64,000 bases of DNA from Cognatishimia activa (GCF_017798205.1 NZ_CP060010.1:1-64000); one strand, 5' to 3'. Positions 47,325 through 55,021 are shown, counted from the first letter of the stretch. Notes: generated by a model not told the origin, from the sequence alone. Numbers and translations are program-made.

Positions 47325-48236
47325 CTATGCCTCTTGCAGACGCCGCGCCTCTTGGCCAGCGAGGCGGATCAAATCGGTCATGAAGGGTTTCTCAAGATCG
47401 GGCGCGCGCACGGCGGCATAAAGCCCGCGTGTGACGCCCTGTTCGGTCAGCGGGCGCGTGACATAATCCGAGTTATATTTCACCTCGCGCACCACCCAAT
47501 CCGGCAGCACCGCAACGCCACGATTAGACGCCACAAGCAAGAGGATCACGGCAGTCAGCTCAGCTTGACGCACGCGATCCGGCTCGACCTTGGCGGGCAT
47601 CAAGAGCTGGCTGAACACATCCAAACGGCTGCGTTCCACAGGGTATGTGATCAGGGTCTCGCCACGGAAATCCTCGGCGTCCACCCAGTCTTTCTGCGCC
47701 AGTGGATGATTGGCTGAAGCCACAAAAACAGGATTGTAATCAAAGAGATGCTTGAACTCGACGCCCGGCAGGTTTTCCGGATCAGAGGACACCACAAGAT
47801 CCACGTCTTCTTTTTGCAGCGCAGGCATCGCATCAAAAGCCAGCCCTGGGCGGATGTCGACATCCACGTCTGGCCAGCTCTTGCGGAAGGTCTCAAGCAC
47901 CGGAAAGAGCCACTCAAAACAGGCGTGACATTCAATCGCGATATGCAGGCGGCCGGATTTGCCGTCGCGCAGCCCCATGAACTCTTCTTCCAGGGCCTCA
48001 ACCTCGGGCAAAACCTGCTGTGCGAGGCGCAACAGGCGCTGCCCCGCGGCCGAAAGCTTCATAGGTTTTGAGCGGCGCACAAAGAGCTCGATCCCCGCCT
48101 GCTCCTCTAAGCCTTTGATCTGATGCGACAAAGCAGACTGGGTAATATTCAATTGATCCGCAGCACGGGCCAATCCCCCACATTCGTGGATCGCCTTCAC
48201 CGTGCGAAGGTGGCGGAATTCAATGTGCATCTTCAT
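47325..48236 (-). CDS. metR: LysR-family regulator, MetR-like
   Basis: A LysR-type regulator. The N-terminal helix-turn-helix reads EFRHLRTVKAIHECGGLARAADQLNITQSALSHQIKGLE. The effector domain has HIAIECHACFEWLFPVLETF, the MetR-like ECHACFEWL stretch. It is divergent from metF, which supports the MetR call; MetR senses homocysteine. The start is set at the ATG at 48236 (303 residues); an ATG at 48230 is equally possible. The open frame continues far upstream over metF, without coding meaning. A dyad lies between the two start codons. Confidence 0.88.
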   Translation of the reverse strand: MKMHIEFRHLRTVKAIHECGGLARAADQLNITQSALSHQIKGLEEQAGIELFVRRSKPMKLSAAGQRLLRLAQQVLPEVEALEEEFMGLRDGKSGRLHIAIECHACFEWLFPVLETFRKSWPDVDVDIRPGLAFDAMPALQKEDVDLVVSSDPENLPGVEFKHLFDYNPVFVASANHPLAQKDWVDAEDFRGETLITYPVERSRLDVFSQLLMPAKVEPDRVRQAELTAVILLLVASNRGVAVLPDWVVREVKYNSDYVTRPLTEQGVTRGLYAAVRAPDLEKPFMTDLIRLAGQEARRLQEA

Positions 48237-48255
48237 GTTGAACTCATGTTCTTGT

Positions 48256-48277
48256 TGAGAATTATGAAGTTTTCTCA
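48256..48277. promoter_or_regulatory. Candidate MetR operator
   Basis: TGAGAA (48256-48261) and TTCTCA (48272-48277) form a perfect 6-bp dyad with a 10-base spacer, in the 90-base region between metR and metF. A second, smaller dyad GAAC-N4-GTTC lies at about 48240-48251. LysR proteins bind such sites. The assignment to MetR is an inference from position. Confidence 0.45.
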
Positions 48278-48326
48278 CAATGCTGCACATGCAACAAGGG
48301 GTCAACGCAAAAATTGGACTAATACG

Positions 48327-49193
48327 ATGACCACGCCTGATATTTCCTTTGAATTCTTCCCGCCCCGCAATTTGGAGGCCTCTTTTCGGCTGTGGGACAC
48401 GGTTCAGGCACTGGCACCTCTTGCCCCTCGCTTTGTCTCTGTGACTTACGGTGCTGGCGGCACCACCCGTGATCTGACGCGCGAAGCGGTTGAAACCATT
48501 CACAAAAATAGCGGCCTCAAAGTCGCCGCCCATCTGACCTGTGTGGACGCCACCCGAGAAGAGACCATCGGGATCGCGCAGGAGTTCGCAAAAGCAGGTG
48601 TCAGTGACATCGTCGCCCTGCGCGGCGACCCGCCAAAAGGCAGCGCGGGGTTCACGCCGCATCCCGAAGGCTTTGCCAATAGTGTCGAATTGATCAGCGC
48701 TTTGGCCGATACGGGTGATTTCAACATCCGCGTCGGTGCCTACCCCGAGATCCACCCAGAGGCGGCTGATCAGCAAGCCAATATTGACTGGCTCAAGGCC
48801 AAGATCGACGCGGGCGCATCCGAGGCTCTGACACAGTTTTTCTTTGAACCTGAAACTTTCCTGCGGTTCCGAGACGCCTGTGCGAAGGCGGGTATCGATG
48901 CGCCGATCACGCCGGGCATTCTGCCGATTGAGAACTGGAAGGGCGTGCGCAACTTTGCAACGCGCTGTGGCACAACCATCCCAGCGTGGCTGGATGATGC
49001 CTTTGAAAAGGCGATCCGCGACGGGCGCGAGGATCTTTTGGCCACGGCCCTTTGCACTGAAATCTGCTCTGCCCTGATCGACGAAGGCGTCGACAAACTG
49101 CATTTCTACACGCTCAACACACCAGAGCTGACCCGCGATATCTGTCACGCGATCGGCGTCACCCCCGAAGTGAAACTTCAGAACGTAGCGTAA
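48327..49193 (+). CDS. metF: Methylenetetrahydrofolate reductase
   Basis: MetF reduces 5,10-methylene-THF to 5-methyl-THF, the methyl donor for methionine synthesis. The FAD-binding TIM barrel shows DISFEFFPPR at the start, SVTYGAGGTTRD, AHLTCVDATREE, VALRGDPPKG and the QFFFEPETF strand. It has 288 residues. The ATG at 48327 matches the family start; the frame is open further upstream, over the metR start. No SAM or SAH riboswitch is visible upstream, so control is probably by MetR. Confidence 0.95.
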   Translation: MTTPDISFEFFPPRNLEASFRLWDTVQALAPLAPRFVSVTYGAGGTTRDLTREAVETIHKNSGLKVAAHLTCVDATREETIGIAQEFAKAGVSDIVALRGDPPKGSAGFTPHPEGFANSVELISALADTGDFNIRVGAYPEIHPEAADQQANIDWLKAKIDAGASEALTQFFFEPETFLRFRDACAKAGIDAPITPGILPIENWKGVRNFATRCGTTIPAWLDDAFEKAIRDGREDLLATALCTEICSALIDEGVDKLHFYTLNTPELTRDICHAIGVTPEVKLQNVA

Positions 49194-49224
49194 TTCAAAC
49201 TGGGCATTGAATTCGCTGCTGTTT

Positions 49225-49256
49225 GGCCGCCTCCTACTCCCTGTGAGGAGGCGGCC
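49225..49256 (+). promoter_or_regulatory. Hairpin that hides the thioesterase ribosome-binding site
   Basis: GGCCGCCTCC (49225-49234) and GGAGGCGGCC (49247-49256) form a perfect 10-bp GC-rich stem with a 12-base loop. The Shine-Dalgarno GAGGAGG (49245-49251) lies mostly in the 3' arm and the ATG begins right after it. There is no T run, so it is not a terminator of metF. Confidence 0.6.
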
Positions 49257-49757
49257 ATGTCACAACGCAGAATAGCAAATTCCATCGACGAACTCCCAAC
49301 CTTCCAAGACATGCTGTCCATGTCGGGGCTGGAATTCATGCAAGGCGTCCGAGACGGAACCCTTGCGGGGCCGCCGATTGGGCGCACGCTCAATTTCGGA
49401 GTTGCCGAGGTGGAAGAAGGCCGCGTGGTGTTTGAAGGCCGGCCACAATTTGAGGCGACCAACCCCCTGCGCACCGTGCATGGCGGCTGGTATGGCACCG
49501 TGTTGGACAGCTGTATGGCCTGTGCCTTTATGACGACCTTGGACAAGGGCAGCTACTACACCACATTGGAATTCAAGGTGAACATCATCAAACCCATTCC
49601 GCTTGATACGCCAGTACGCGCCATCGGAACGGTTCAACATGCAGGTCGCAGCACGGGTGTTGCCATTGGGGAAATCAGGGGCAAAGAGGACGATCGGCTT
49701 TACGCGACCGGTTCAACCACCTGTATTGTTATGAAAGCCGAACCGCCTCACCAATAG
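49257..49757 (+). CDS. PaaI-family hotdog-fold thioesterase
   Basis: A 166-residue cytoplasmic enzyme that should hydrolyse aryl- or acyl-CoA thioesters. The hotdog domain has NPLRTVHGGWYGTVLDSCMACA, with the HGG motif at 75-77 and an acidic residue D84 placed like the PaaI catalytic Asp. Later strands are YYTTLEFKVNIIKPI and YATGSTTCIV. The ATG directly follows a strong stem-loop that pairs its ribosome-binding site. Its last 45 bases overlap the convergent DUF2235 gene. The substrate is unknown. Confidence 0.87.
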   Translation: MSQRRIANSIDELPTFQDMLSMSGLEFMQGVRDGTLAGPPIGRTLNFGVAEVEEGRVVFEGRPQFEATNPLRTVHGGWYGTVLDSCMACAFMTTLDKGSYYTTLEFKVNIIKPIPLDTPVRAIGTVQHAGRSTGVAIGEIRGKEDDRLYATGSTTCIVMKAEPPHQ

Positions 49758-50804
49758 GCGTGGTACAATCCGCCAGCGCCGCTTCACCTTTTCGGGCACC
49801 GTATCATGAATACGTTCTGACGCGTCCTGTCCTACTTTCCTTCTGTGGCGCGCAAGAAACAATTTCCCCCAGCCCCGCCAAGTGCCAATCGAAGGCGCGG
49901 TTGCATCCATGGGAAACCGCGCTTTCCAACCCTCGGGCATCTCCAGGCCGCAGCGCTCTGCGTTCTCAAGCATCCAAACCAGCGGAATATTGGCCAAAGG
50001 ACGTACGTCGCTCATCCCATCGATTTGCCCACCGACATCTCCGTGGGTCCCTCGGAACCATACCTGCTCTACATTCCCCTGCCAGCCATTCTCAGTGGAC
50101 CACATGACCGGCGCATAGACGGATCTGGTTTCATTGAGCGCCAATGCGTGAAACCCATTGCGCACTGACTGACCGAGCCGGTGGTCGTGAAAGTCGTGCT
50201 GACGGTCTGAAAGTTTCCAGACCAGAGGCAGACGTACGCCCAAAGCCTTCACGGTGTCCCATACACCGATCATCTGAATCTCGACGCTCTCATGGCAGAA
50301 AGCTTTGGCAAATTCACCCACGACCGGAGCATTTGGGTCCGTTTCATAGTGGCGATAGGCCTGACGTATATTGCGTTCGGTCGCATGCTGGGCATGAAGC
50401 AAACCAATCCGGTCTATCACGCCTGCTAAGGAGCGCACTGCAAAAGCCCCGCGCGAATAGCCAAACAGAAAAATCCGGTCTCCGGGTCGATAGCGCGACG
50501 CCAAGACCCCATAAGCACGGCGGATCTGACGGTTGATCCCGCGCCCCATCATAATATCCGGCGCATTCTGCCATTTGGTGAATTGCAATCCAGCCTCATA
50601 AAACAGGCTGATTCCACCCTTTTCAGACAAGAGTTGATAGGTACGACCCGCGTTGGTCTCCATCCCCTCTTCGAGCGAGGACATGGTGCCATCCAGAATA
50701 ATCACATGCGTGCGCACCCCGCGTATGGGGGCTGCGTTTTCCTGAGATCTTAGCCCGCCACGGAGCCAGTCCCGGATTTTGGATGTAAAGCGAAAGACCT
50801 TCAT
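49713..50804 (-). CDS. DUF2235 family alpha/beta hydrolase-like protein
   Basis: DUF2235 proteins have an alpha/beta-hydrolase fold; some members are phospholipase effectors of type VI secretion, others are of unknown role. The nucleophile elbow is FGYSRGAFAVRSL, and the domain opens with HVIILDGTMSS. The later WFRGTHGDVGG gives the conserved HxDVGG stretch with the likely catalytic histidine. No signal peptide, and no T6SS gene, is nearby, so an effector role is not supported. The ATG at 50804 (363 residues) is used; a GTG at 50816 with AGAAGAG close by is possible. It ends inside the thioesterase gene. Confidence 0.8.
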   Translation of the reverse strand: MKVFRFTSKIRDWLRGGLRSQENAAPIRGVRTHVIILDGTMSSLEEGMETNAGRTYQLLSEKGGISLFYEAGLQFTKWQNAPDIMMGRGINRQIRRAYGVLASRYRPGDRIFLFGYSRGAFAVRSLAGVIDRIGLLHAQHATERNIRQAYRHYETDPNAPVVGEFAKAFCHESVEIQMIGVWDTVKALGVRLPLVWKLSDRQHDFHDHRLGQSVRNGFHALALNETRSVYAPVMWSTENGWQGNVEQVWFRGTHGDVGGQIDGMSDVRPLANIPLVWMLENAERCGLEMPEGWKARFPMDATAPSIGTWRGWGKLFLARHRRKVGQDASERIHDTVPEKVKRRWRIVPRLLVRRFGFHNNTGG

Positions 50805-50942
50805 ACCCGCGTGCACTGCTCTTCTTTTGGTCAGATTACACTACCAGAATATGGTTAATTTTTGGCCTGCATAGGGAAATCCCCTCGCGCGGGATCAGCT
50901 TCGCGTGACTGCTTTGAAATCCCCCACCCCTCAGAATCAAAA

Positions 50943-51039
50943 ACGGCGGCACTAGGGAGGAGGAGTGTGCCGCCGTTCTTGGTTACCTAGGCCATAGGGA
51001 GGAGAAGAGGCCTTCGGTATCTCGGTGGGCGCTTGGCCC
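50943..51039 (-). ncRNA. Cuckoo RNA unit 3, ending in the terminator hairpin
   Basis: The mini-stem GGGC-N5-GCCC is at 51027-51039. The weak hairpin (50986-51018) has AGGCC/GGCCT and outer ACC/GGT pairs; its loop has the variant TCTCCTCCC. The strong hairpin (50943-50978) has perfect 11-bp AACGGCGGCAC arms with CCTCCTCCC in the loop. Its 3' arm runs into six T (50944-50939), so it also terminates the transcript. Confidence 0.75.
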
Positions 51040-51048
51040 GGAATTGGT

Positions 51049-51146
51049 CCGGCGGCTCCAGGGAGGAGGAGGGAGCCGCCGGTCTTGTTGCAAGCGCCCC
51101 TAGGGAGGAGGAACGGAGCCCTTGCAATCTCTTGGGCACGAGGCCC
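51049..51146 (-). ncRNA. Cuckoo RNA unit 2
   Basis: The unit starts with a mini-stem GGGC-N5-GCCC (51134-51146). The weak hairpin (51088-51127) has TTGCAAG outer arms, one mismatch and one U-G pair on the minus strand. The strong hairpin (51049-51082) has perfect 11-bp CCGGCGGCTCC arms. Both loops hold CCTCCTCCC. Confidence 0.75.
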
Positions 51147-51155
51147 GGAATTTGG

Positions 51156-51256
51156 GCGGCGACACCAGGGAGGAGGAGGGTGTCGCCGCAATCATCAAAG
51201 AGCTAGGGAGGAGGAGAAGCCCTTCGAATTCAATATCTGTGACCGCGCTTCGCGGT
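51156..51256 (-). ncRNA. Cuckoo RNA unit 1 (promoter-proximal)
   Basis: On the minus strand a small stem ACCGCG-AAG-CGCGGT (51242-51256) is followed by a weak CCTCCTCCC hairpin with AAGGGCT and AGCTCTT arms (51198-51224, one G-U pair). A perfect 11-bp hairpin with GCGGCGACACC arms (51156-51189) comes next, its 12-base loop reading CTCCTCCTCCCT. Confidence 0.75.
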
Positions 51257-51303
51257 GTGAGCGATAACAATCCAGAAGGTTTGTTGTTGCTCTGTTGTGA
51301 TTG

Positions 51304-51331
51304 AATATAGATGAATGCTGCGACTGCACAA
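51304..51331 (-). promoter_or_regulatory. Candidate promoter of the small-RNA locus
   Basis: On the minus strand TTGTGC (51331-51326) and TATATT (51309-51304) are separated by 16 bases. Read as TTG-N18-CTATAT it also fits an RpoH-type heat-shock or oxidative-stress promoter. CcsR RNAs of Rhodobacter are under RpoH control. The start would be near 51297. Confidence 0.4.
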
Positions 51332-51497
51332 TATCTGCCTGCGCAATGCTGCCATGCAGAAAGTGAATAGCTCGTAAATTTTGTGTTTGTGATCAAAGAT
51401 TAAGCAGTAAGACGGCCTGTCGCCGGGATTTTGCTGGCAATTGGCCTTGTTCTCCCTAGGTAAGAAGACTTAGAGCAGGGTGAACAAGGAGATTCAG

Positions 51498-52562
51498 ATG
51501 GCTGTTTCGCAGGACGACGTAAAAACCGCATTGGAACAATTGAGTTTGCCTGATGGCGGCACTCTGGTCAGCCGGGATATGCTGCGGGCGTTGACAATCG
51601 ACGGAGACACCGTCCGGTTCGTGATCGAAGCCCCCTCCCCTGAAGTCGCCAAACATATGGAGCCCCTGCGGCAAGCCGCCGAACGCGTGGTTCAGGCTCT
51701 GCCTGGTGTCAGCAAAGCCTCGGTCGCGCTGACGGCTCCGACAGTGGAAAAACAGCCACCAAGCCTAAAGGTCGGAGGTCACCCGAAGCCACAGCAAGGT
51801 CCGATGACTGTCCCGGGCGTCAAAAGCATCATTGCAATCGGATCTGGCAAAGGCGGCGTCGGAAAATCCACTGTTTCAAGCAATCTGGCGGTGGCCTTGG
51901 CAAAGCAGGGTCGCAAAGTTGGCCTGCTGGATGCAGACATCTATGGCCCCAGCCAACCGCGCATGATGGGCATCAACAAACGCCCCGCGTCGCCAGATGG
52001 AAAAACCATAATTCCTCTGAAATCACATGGGGTTACCCTGATGTCCATCGGCTTCATGCTCGAAGAGGACAAGGCCGTTGTCTGGCGTGGACCAATGCTG
52101 ATGGGCGCGCTGCAGCAGATGCTGGGGCAAGTGGAATGGGGCGAGTTGGATGTACTTTTGGTCGACCTGCCGCCCGGCACGGGCGACGTGCAATTGACGC
52201 TTTGTCAAAAGACGAAAATCAGTGGGGCGATCCTTGTTTCTACGCCTCAGGACGTCGCTCTTTTGGACGCGCGCAAGGCGATTGATATGTTCCAGACGCT
52301 CAAGACACCGGTCTTGGGAATGGTCGAAAACATGTCGACCCACATCTGCAGCAACTGCGGTCACGAGGAACACATCTTTGGGCATGGTGGAGTTGCGGCT
52401 GAGGCGGAAAAACTAGGTGTACCTCTGTTGGGGGCGCTGCCAATTGATCTGGAAACCCGACTTGCCGGAGACAGCGGTACGCCAATTGCCGCCAAAGAAG
52501 GACCGATGGCGGACGCCTATGCGCGCATTGCACAGGGAATGATCAAAGGTGGAATTGCATAG
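51498..52562 (+). CDS. mrp: Mrp/ApbC-type iron-sulfur cluster carrier ATPase
   Basis: A P-loop protein that binds and transfers Fe-S clusters. An N-terminal MIP18/DUF59 domain (about 1-95) precedes the deviant Walker [12 protein letters not shown] (about 114-124). Further motifs are [30 protein letters not shown], and [14 protein letters not shown]. The cluster CxxC is CSNC in [16 protein letters not shown]. It has 354 residues. The ATG at 51498 is chosen because AAGGAG lies 6 bases upstream; an in-frame GTG at 51480 is less likely. It is divergent from the small-RNA locus. Confidence 0.95.
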   Translation: MAVSQDDVKTALEQLSLPDGGTLVSRDMLRALTIDGDTVRFVIEAPSPEVAKHMEPLRQAAERVVQALPGVSKASVALTAPTVEKQPPSLKVGGHPKPQQGPMTVPGVKSIIAIGSGKGGVGKSTVSSNLAVALAKQGRKVGLLDADIYGPSQPRMMGINKRPASPDGKTIIPLKSHGVTLMSIGFMLEEDKAVVWRGPMLMGALQQMLGQVEWGELDVLLVDLPPGTGDVQLTLCQKTKISGAILVSTPQDVALLDARKAIDMFQTLKTPVLGMVENMSTHICSNCGHEEHIFGHGGVAAEAEKLGVPLLGALPIDLETRLAGDSGTPIAAKEGPMADAYARIAQGMIKGGIA

Positions 52563-52906
52563 GGCCGCAATGAGCAATCGCCTGAGTGCGAGAAAGAAGC
52601 AGCAAATCTCTAGGTAATATGATTCGCTGCCTCTTTCTGATTTGAAAGTTACTCCACCAATCTTCGCCTCATTATTGGGCGACTGGGTGCAAAACGGTTA
52701 TGCAAACGCGTAAACTGCGGGCAAAATTCACCTAGGCCATTGATGCAAAAGAAATTTCACGCCCGAGTTGAGGCACGACAGGTGTTTACAGCTTGACCAT
52801 AAAGGGTCCTGAAGTTGTACAAACGCGCAAAATAATCAACGAGCCTACATCCCACGTAAGATCCGCGCGAAGGACACTGTCGGCCAGCACAATCGAGTAA
52901 GCAATC
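52563..52906. other. Gap between mrp and the hypothetical exported protein
   Basis: No gene is seen here. A long imperfect inverted repeat lies just after mrp: AGAAAGAAGCAGC (52591-52603) and GCTGCCTCTTTCT (52626-52638) pair at 12 of 13 positions around a 22-base loop. There is no T run, so it may stabilise the mrp transcript end or be a processing site. The rest looks like promoter sequence without a clear match. Confidence 0.4.
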
Positions 52907-53848
52907 TTGGCCAAAACACTGTTCTGCGCCCGCAATATCTTTGCGCCGATTTTCATTGGCGTGTCCCTCTTTGCAAATTCTGCAAGCGCTCAGTCACGCG
53001 CGGCGATGCAATCGATCGATTGCGAAAGAGTGACCGTATATGGATCAGTGTCCGCGCAAAAAGATGACGGAGTTATTGATTGGCTGGCACTTGCCAACCA
53101 AGCAGAACTGGGAACCGGAGAAATCGAGAGCCATGACGGCTGCCTCATCGACACAGGCGGCGTTGGCGCAAATGAGATCGTCACATCTGCGCTTGAAGGG
53201 GCAGCAATCGCTGACGACGTCGAGGGCGAGGTGAAAATCCACTCACTTGGCACCAAATTTCGAGGGGAACGCGATCACGGAAGCACACTTCAGTCAGAGG
53301 AAGCTCACACCGAGAATGTCAGCTTCTTAGAAGCGATTAATAAGCTTCCAACCTTCGTGATCATTCCGTTGACGCTTATTCCTCTGGGCGCAGCCGCAGC
53401 CATTCTGCGCTATATCGCGATAACCGTTAAAAGCGCAACAAACACCAGTGGCCGTCGTTTTACCTGCCGCATTCCCGCAGAAATCACCGTTTCAGGCAGA
53501 ACAATTGACGGGCGTATCATGCGCTTTGGACCAAACACCTGCAATTTCGTCCCAAACTCGGAGTCCGACGCCGACATGATTGCCGGGATTTTGATGAAAT
53601 CCGCGGTGCCCGACTTTGATTTGAACGTTGGGTCTATGTCGTTGCCAATCATTCCCGACACCCCAGGCAGCCGCTTTACTGTTCTATTCTTCGTTAATCC
53701 GCTGCCCCCTGAGCAAATCGAAACCCTGAAAGGGCTCTCTCTGACGGGGGTCAGGATTGAGAAGCAGTCCACGCCGCCTAAACGGTCCGCGCATAGAGAG
53801 TCCTTGCGTGCATCACGGTTGCGGCGCATGCAGAGCTCACCGACTTAA
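52907..53848 (+). CDS. Hypothetical exported membrane protein with a PilZ-like C-terminus
   Basis: A 313-residue protein of no recognised family. It starts with a signal peptide (NIFAPIFIGVSLFANSASAQS), then an Asp/Glu/Gly-rich exported part (about 30-140). One membrane helix follows (about 149-172, FVIIPLTLIPLGAAAAILRY), and then a C-terminal domain. That domain opens with GRRFTCRIPAEITVSGRTIDG, whose RxxxR spacing is like a PilZ domain, but the second PilZ motif (D/NxSxxG) is not clear. The only start that gives the signal peptide is TTG at 52907, with a weak ribosome-binding site. The base composition is lower in GC than that of its neighbours. Confidence 0.55.
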   Translation: MAKTLFCARNIFAPIFIGVSLFANSASAQSRAAMQSIDCERVTVYGSVSAQKDDGVIDWLALANQAELGTGEIESHDGCLIDTGGVGANEIVTSALEGAAIADDVEGEVKIHSLGTKFRGERDHGSTLQSEEAHTENVSFLEAINKLPTFVIIPLTLIPLGAAAAILRYIAITVKSATNTSGRRFTCRIPAEITVSGRTIDGRIMRFGPNTCNFVPNSESDADMIAGILMKSAVPDFDLNVGSMSLPIIPDTPGSRFTVLFFVNPLPPEQIETLKGLSLTGVRIEKQSTPPKRSAHRESLRASRLRRMQSSPT

Positions 53849-53882
53849 GGTATGTGAAATTGACCGAACCGTGCGCAAAAGC

Positions 53883-54374
53883 TTACTTGCGTGAGGCTGC
53901 AGATAAATAAGTCTGTACTTCATTAAACAGATCTTTCCGCTCGTCCTCTGACAGAAATCGCCCAAGTTCTACTTGGCGTCCGTTGCCTGATAATGTCACG
54001 TAGTTTGGGACAGGCCCGCCCTCTTTGTGCAACTCGGCACGCACCCAATAGATATTACATTCCCAGGACAAATCATCGCCGCGCGCTGGCCGATGTGTCA
54101 GTGTCAGAATATCCCCAGCACGCGTTAAGTCCTCAGAGACCTCACCGTCCTTGTAGGACCGCCTCAGAGCCGCCCAGAGCGCCCATACAGCTGCCCCTAG
54201 GAACGGGAGCATCCACCAGAGCACCGCGGTCCCAAGGACGCTGAGCAGAGGCAAGGTCAGAAATGCCACGGTGATCAGTATCACGGCAGCAAAGCCCTTG
54301 GGCGGTAAAGACCGATGGGCGGTCAAAGTCAAAACTTCTGGACCCTCTGGCGTGTCGCTCCAGCGATAGGGCAT
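53883..54374 (-). CDS. DUF2244 membrane protein
   Basis: A 163-residue protein with two membrane helices (about 29-48 and 50-68) and a C-terminal domain with SWECNIYWVRAELHKEGG and LGRFLSEDERKDLFNEVQTYL. This is the DUF2244 layout. The family often sits near cytochrome c oxidase genes, and ctaD lies upstream here; its role is not known. It starts directly at the end of the methyltransferase gene, so the two are cotranscribed. Confidence 0.8.
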   Translation of the reverse strand: MPYRWSDTPEGPEVLTLTAHRSLPPKGFAAVILITVAFLTLPLLSVLGTAVLWWMLPFLGAAVWALWAALRRSYKDGEVSEDLTRAGDILTLTHRPARGDDLSWECNIYWVRAELHKEGGPVPNYVTLSGNGRQVELGRFLSEDERKDLFNEVQTYLSAASRK

Positions 54375-54998
54375 CTAGGCTTTCTCCGAGGCAAACAGAA
54401 CAGAGCGAATTTTGACCCTCGCATCTTCCAAATGCAACTCGACATGACCAAAACCGCTCGCCTTCAACAAGCGCTCGTATTCCGCTGGATCTAGGCTGCC
54501 GTGATAGACGGTCTCTCCGCCGACTGTGCCAAGTGCCGTGCCTTCGGCTGGACCCACTGTCATCATCAGACGCCCATTGGGTTTGACCATGTCAGCCAGC
54601 TTCGGAATAAGATCTCGCTGGTCTTCTGGACTCAGATGAAAAAATGCGTCCCAGCTGACGATGGCGTGAAAAATGCCCTCTTGGTCCAAACTGCGCATAT
54701 CTGCCACTCGGAACCGGGCGGCCGGAACATTCTGCTGTGCCAGCTCGATCATTGGCGCGCTCGCATCAACGCCAGTAACATCAAACCCTATCGCAACGAG
54801 GTGCGCCGCAATCGGACGCCCTGCCCCACATCCCAGATCCAGCACAGCGGCGCCGGCCGATAGCCCGTCGGTCAAACGATCCAGCCAAACACGCTCGTAG
54901 AGGCTCTGGTCGCGCGTCTGGTCCCAATGGGTGGCCTGACGCTCATAGACGCCAATCGTGCCCCTGCGCAGCTTTTCTATGTCGGTGTCGCCTGTCAT
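54375..54998 (-). CDS. Class I SAM-dependent methyltransferase
   Basis: A 207-residue cytoplasmic methyltransferase. Motif I is VLDLGCGAGRPIAAHL (about 51-66), followed by GVDASAPMIELAQQN and the post-motif region VSWDAFFHLSPEDQ. FASEKA ends the protein. The substrate is unknown. The ATG at 54998 is preferred to the TTG just before it. It lies immediately after the ctaD terminator and runs directly into DUF2244 with no gap. Confidence 0.85.
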   Translation of the reverse strand: MTGDTDIEKLRRGTIGVYERQATHWDQTRDQSLYERVWLDRLTDGLSAGAAVLDLGCGAGRPIAAHLVAIGFDVTGVDASAPMIELAQQNVPAARFRVADMRSLDQEGIFHAIVSWDAFFHLSPEDQRDLIPKLADMVKPNGRLMMTVGPAEGTALGTVGGETVYHGSLDPAEYERLLKASGFGHVELHLEDARVKIRSVLFASEKA

Positions 54999-55021
54999 CA
55001 ATCTGAACCTATGGCCCGTCG

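Larger units (their letters stand above)
50937..51297 (-). ncRNA. Tandem small-RNA locus of the cuckoo / CcsR type (six CCUCCUCCC hairpins)
   Basis: On the minus strand six stem-loops follow each other in about 280 bases. Five loops contain CCTCCTCCC exactly and one has TCTCCTCCC. The motif is complementary to Shine-Dalgarno sequences. The hairpins fall into three pairs of one weak and one strong 11-bp GC stem, with a repeat period of 106-107 bases and homologous spacers that contain AATTCCGGGCC. Two weak stems gain G-U pairs only when read on the minus strand. The last stem runs into six T, giving a terminator on this strand. This matches the alphaproteobacterial cuckoo RNAs, including CcsR1-4 of Rhodobacter sphaeroides. 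The 5' end at about 51297 is inferred from a promoter match. Confidence 0.85.

Noticed and set aside
48237-48326. A SAM or SAH riboswitch before metF.
   Set aside because: The 90-base gap is too short and shows no conserved riboswitch core; a LysR dyad explains the structure better.
49713-50804. DUF2235 protein as a type VI secretion effector.
   Set aside because: No VgrG, PAAR, adaptor or immunity gene lies nearby and there is no signal peptide.
50943-51224. Plus-strand reading of the array as CsrB/RsmZ-like RNA with GGA motifs in the loops (AGGGAGGAGG).
   Set aside because: The T run and the G-U-rescued stems are on the minus strand; the plus strand shows mismatches in the same stems and no terminator.
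50943-51224. A CRISPR-like array of short repeats.
   Set aside because: The units are palindromic hairpins of differing sequence with a shared loop, with a 106-base period; there are no unique spacers of constant size and no cas genes.
51100-51396. A 98-residue minus-strand open frame across the small-RNA locus.
   Set aside because: It runs through the hairpins, has no ribosome-binding site or recognisable domain, and ends in a Pro/Ser-rich tail dictated by the CCTCCTCCC loops.
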